Assembly (NCBI GenBank): GCA_017577365.1
Contig: PKRJ01000070.1
Coordinates: forward strand, 1-16,929
Reading direction: 5' to 3'
DNA from: Gammaproteobacteria bacterium
GTDB taxonomy: Bacteria > Pseudomonadota > Gammaproteobacteria > Steroidobacterales > Rariloculaceae
DNA length: 16,929 nucleotides
Shown here piece after piece: positions 14,969 to 16,929 of the stretch. The translations under genes were made by a program, and so were the position numbers. The notes beneath the pieces were generated by a model that had not been told where the DNA came from, searched no databases, and saw only the letters and a list, made by a program, of their open reading frames with translations. Positions within the stretch are counted from its first letter, which is position 1. Every line of letters begins with the position of its first letter.

Positions 14969-14987
14969 GGCGGCTTACCGTGCCGCC
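14969..14987 (-). promoter_or_regulatory. Hairpin in the leuA 5' leader
   Basis: GGCGGC at 14969-14974 and GCCGCC at 14982-14987 form a perfect 6-bp stem with a 7-nt loop. It ends 3 bases before the leuA Shine-Dalgarno sequence in the leader RNA, so it could influence ribosome access. No leucine-rich leader peptide or T run accompanies it, so a classical attenuator is not supported. Confidence 0.4.
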
Positions 14988-15039
14988 GGAAACCACTCTT
15001 GGGAGACATTCTATGCCAGTCCAGGCGCGATTATCGTGC

Positions 15040-15112
15040 GATCTTTTCAAGATCTCACTCTGACTTGGCAATTTTCATTCGCTATAGCCTAGAATCAAGC
15101 AATAATCTTTCA
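15040..15112. promoter_or_regulatory. AT-rich divergent control region between leuA and the Lrp-type gene
   Basis: This stretch is clearly richer in A and T than the rest of the window. It contains the perfect inverted repeat GATCTTTTCAAGATC (15040-15054) and the palindrome GCTATAGC (15081-15088). On the plus strand TTGGCA (15065-15070) and TAGAAT (15090-15095) resemble promoter elements but with a 19-bp spacer. It probably holds both divergent promoters and sites for the regulator encoded next to it. Exact promoters are not certain. Confidence 0.5.
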
Positions 15113-15142
15113 CGGCGCCCGGAAGGCCCGAGGGCGGAAACG

Positions 15143-15655
15143 ATGAAGCTCGACAGCTACGACCTCAAGATCCTCGACCTCCTGCAGCACGACGGCGGCC
15201 TCAGCAATCAGGAGATCGCCGAGCGCATCGGCCTTTCGCCGTCGCCGTGCTCGAGGCGCATCAAGCAGCTCGAGGAAGCGGGCGTGATCCGCGAACGCGT
15301 CGCGCGCCTGTCGCCGCAGGCGCTCGGGCTCGAGCTCACCGTGCTGCTGCACATTCGCATGGACCGGCACACGCCGGAGCGCTTCGAGCAGTTCGAGAAG
15401 ATCGTGCGGCGCTATCCGGAAGTGCAAGAATGCTATCTGATCACCGGCCAGGAGGCGGACTACCAATTGAAGATCATCGTGCCGGGCATGGACGCGTATC
15501 AGGACTTCCTGCTGAACAAGATCACGCGGATCGACGGCGTGATCGGCGTGCACTCGTCGTTCGTGCTGCGCAAGCCGATCGACACGACGGCGCTGCCGCT
15601 GACGTACGCGCAGCGCGCGCTGCAGGCGTCCGCGCGCGAGACGGCGCGCCGGTAG
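15143..15655 (+). CDS. Lrp/AsnC family transcriptional regulator
   Basis: This feast/famine regulator has 170 residues, the normal size. It has an N-terminal winged helix-turn-helix (about residues 5-55: DLKILDLLQHDGGLSNQEIA, then IGLSPSPCSRRIKQLEEAGVI) and a C-terminal RAM domain (about 65-150) that binds amino acids and forms oligomers. The ATG at 15143 has GGCGGAA shortly upstream, and homology begins within five codons; the open frame further upstream crosses the intergenic control region and is not coding. It is divergent from leuA and 19 bases upstream of avtA, so a role in leucine/valine/alanine supply is likely: repression or activation of leuA and control of the avtA unit. The ligand cannot be told from sequence. 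Confidence 0.92.
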   Translation: MKLDSYDLKILDLLQHDGGLSNQEIAERIGLSPSPCSRRIKQLEEAGVIRERVARLSPQALGLELTVLLHIRMDRHTPERFEQFEKIVRRYPEVQECYLITGQEADYQLKIIVPGMDAYQDFLLNKITRIDGVIGVHSSFVLRKPIDTTALPLTYAQRALQASARETARR

Positions 15656-15674
15656 GCACGAATCGCTACGACCG

Positions 15675-16929
15675 ATGAGCGACGAGCGCTTCAAGCTGTC
15701 CGAGCTCGGCCGCCGCTTCACGCGCCCGACGGGCGCGCTCGAGCTGATGGACGACCTCGGCCGCGCGATCGGTGCCGGCGACGAGATCCTGCTCTTGGGC
15801 GGCGGCAACCCGGCGAAGATCCCGGAGATCCAGGCGCTCGTGCGTGAACGCCTCCGTGAGGTCGCGGACGATCCGAAAGCGCTCGAGCGCATGATCTCGA
15901 ATTACGCGCACCCCACCGGCGATCTGCCGTTCCGGCGCGCGCTCGCGAAGCTGCTCGCGGCCGAGTACGGCTGGCCGCTGACCGCCGAGCACATCGCGCT
16001 CACGGCCGGAAGCCAGGCGAGCTTCTTCCTTCTGTTCAACTTGCTCGCGGGCCGAAGCGCCGACGGCCGCATGCGCCGCGTGCTGCTGCCGACGACGCCG
16101 GAATACGTCGGCTACGCGGACGTCGGCGTCGAGGACGGGCTGATCGCGGCGCGTCGTCCCGTGATCGAGGAGACGTCCGACCGATCGTTCAAGTATCGCG
16201 TCGACTTCGACAACCTCGCGCTGGATGACGAGATCGGCGCGATTTGCGTCTCGCGCCCGGCGAATCCGACCGGCAACGTGCTGACCGATAGCGAGCTCGC
16301 GCGCCTTGCGTCGCTCGCAAAAGCGGCGCGCGTGCCGCTGATCATCGACGGCGCGTACGGTCTGCCGTTCCCGGGCATCGTCTTCGGCGACGCGACGCCG
16401 CTCTGGAACGAGGACGTCGTCCTGTGCTTGAGCCTCTCGAAGCTCGGCCTGCCCGGCGTGCGCACCGGGATCGTCGTCGCGCATCCGGAGCTCATCGATG
16501 CGCTGACGAGGATGACTGCAGTGCTGAATCTCGCGGTCGGCAGCGTCGGGCCGGTGCTCGCCGAGCCTTGGGTCGAGAGCGGCGAGATCCTCGCGCTCGG
16601 CCGGCGCACGATCATGCCGTTCTACCGCGACAAGGCCTGCCGCGCGCGAGAGATCCTCGAGCGCGAGCTTTCCGGCGTTCCGTTCCGGATCCACGAGCTC
16701 GAAGGCGCGTTCTTCCTCTGGCTGTGGCTCCCCGGGCTGCCGATTCCGAGCGCCGAGCTCTATCGTCGGCTCAAGGCGAAAGGCGTGCTCGTGCTCTCCG
16801 GTCATTACTTCTTCCCGGGGCTCGACGAGCCGTGGGATCACCGCCACGAGTGCGTGCGGATCTCGTACGCGCAGGACGACGAGACCGTCGCGCGCGGGCT
16901 TACGCTCCTCGCGCGCGAGGTGCGCGCCG
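15675..16929 (+). CDS. avtA: Valine-pyruvate aminotransferase AvtA (3' end outside the window)
   Basis: AvtA transfers the amino group between valine/alanine and the 2-oxoacids 2-oxoisovalerate/pyruvate, using pyridoxal phosphate. The 418 codons visible nearly equal the 417 residues of E. coli AvtA, so the stop should lie just past the window edge. It is a fold-type I aminotransferase: GGGNPAKIP (42-50), NYAHPTGDLPFR, SRPANPTGN with Asn197, Asp225 and Tyr228 in IIDGAYGLPFPG, and the Schiff-base lysine Lys256 in SLSKLGLPGVRTG. Sequence identity to E. coli AvtA runs end to end (for example APEYIGYAD versus TPEYVGYAD). The ATG at 15675 lies 19 bases after the Lrp-type gene and is probably co-transcribed with it. 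Its substrate 2-oxoisovalerate is also the LeuA substrate, which ties it to the divergent leuA. Confidence 0.94.
   Translation, partial: MSDERFKLSELGRRFTRPTGALELMDDLGRAIGAGDEILLLGGGNPAKIPEIQALVRERLREVADDPKALERMISNYAHPTGDLPFRRALAKLLAAEYGWPLTAEHIALTAGSQASFFLLFNLLAGRSADGRMRRVLLPTTPEYVGYADVGVEDGLIAARRPVIEETSDRSFKYRVDFDNLALDDEIGAICVSRPANPTGNVLTDSELARLASLAKAARVPLIIDGAYGLPFPGIVFGDATPLWNEDVVLCLSLSKLGLPGVRTGIVVAHPELIDALTRMTAVLNLAVGSVGPVLAEPWVESGEILALGRRTIMPFYRDKACRAREILERELSGVPFRIHELEGAFFLWLWLPGLPIPSAELYRRLKAKGVLVLSGHYFFPGLDEPWDHRHECVRISYAQDDETVARGLTLLAREVRA

Noticed and set aside
15055..15078. Seven-residue leader peptide upstream of leuA (minus strand)
   Set aside because: It contains no leucine codons and is not followed by an attenuator hairpin with a T run, so it does not fit leucine attenuation.
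1..16929. CRISPR arrays, insertion sequences, integrase or attachment sites
   Set aside because: No regularly spaced repeats, transposase or integrase reading frames, or terminal inverted repeats were found. tRNA-Sec genes can be integration sites, but I see no duplicated selC 3' end in the window.

Overview
The window is GC-rich DNA from a Gram-negative bacterium, most likely a member of the Pseudomonadota and possibly a gammaproteobacterium. Support comes from an RND efflux operon, a periplasmic Tat-exported formate dehydrogenase of the FdnG/FdoG type, a tRNA-Sec with an encoded CCA end, and an E. coli-like valine-pyruvate aminotransferase. I cannot name the genus from sequence alone. Long open frames opposite the genes are a by-product of the GC content.

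Layout from left to right. Positions 1-1196 (minus) hold the start of an RND efflux inner-membrane pump and, upstream of it, its lipoprotein adaptor. Positions 1299-5820 (minus) hold a complete selenocysteine operon transcribed in the order selA, selB, selC (tRNA-Sec), selD. Positions 6266-7468 (plus) hold a class III CoA-transferase. Positions 7515-13056 (minus) hold a membrane-bound formate dehydrogenase operon: selenoprotein alpha subunit, iron-sulfur beta subunit, cytochrome b gamma subunit, then the maturation factor fdhE. Positions 13173-14951 (minus) hold leuA, with a strong intrinsic terminator between it and the dehydrogenase operon. Positions 15143-16929 (plus) hold an Lrp/AsnC regulator divergent from leuA, followed by avtA, which is cut by the window end.

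The centre reads as a self-contained selenium-formate island. SelD makes selenophosphate, SelA converts seryl-tRNA-Sec to selenocysteinyl-tRNA-Sec, and SelB delivers that tRNA to the UGA codon of the formate dehydrogenase alpha subunit. The UGA is at 12466-12468 and is followed by a canonical bacterial SECIS hairpin. FdhE helps assemble the enzyme, which passes electrons from periplasmic formate through the beta and gamma subunits to quinone.

The most unusual observation is that the selB reading frame runs into selC. The last 23 codons of selB, including its UAG stop, are encoded by the first 71 nucleotides of the tRNA-Sec gene. RNase P cleavage that releases the tRNA from a shared transcript would therefore remove the selB stop codon, so one RNA molecule could not give both a full-length selB message and the mature tRNA. 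This would be a built-in trade-off between the elongation factor and its tRNA.
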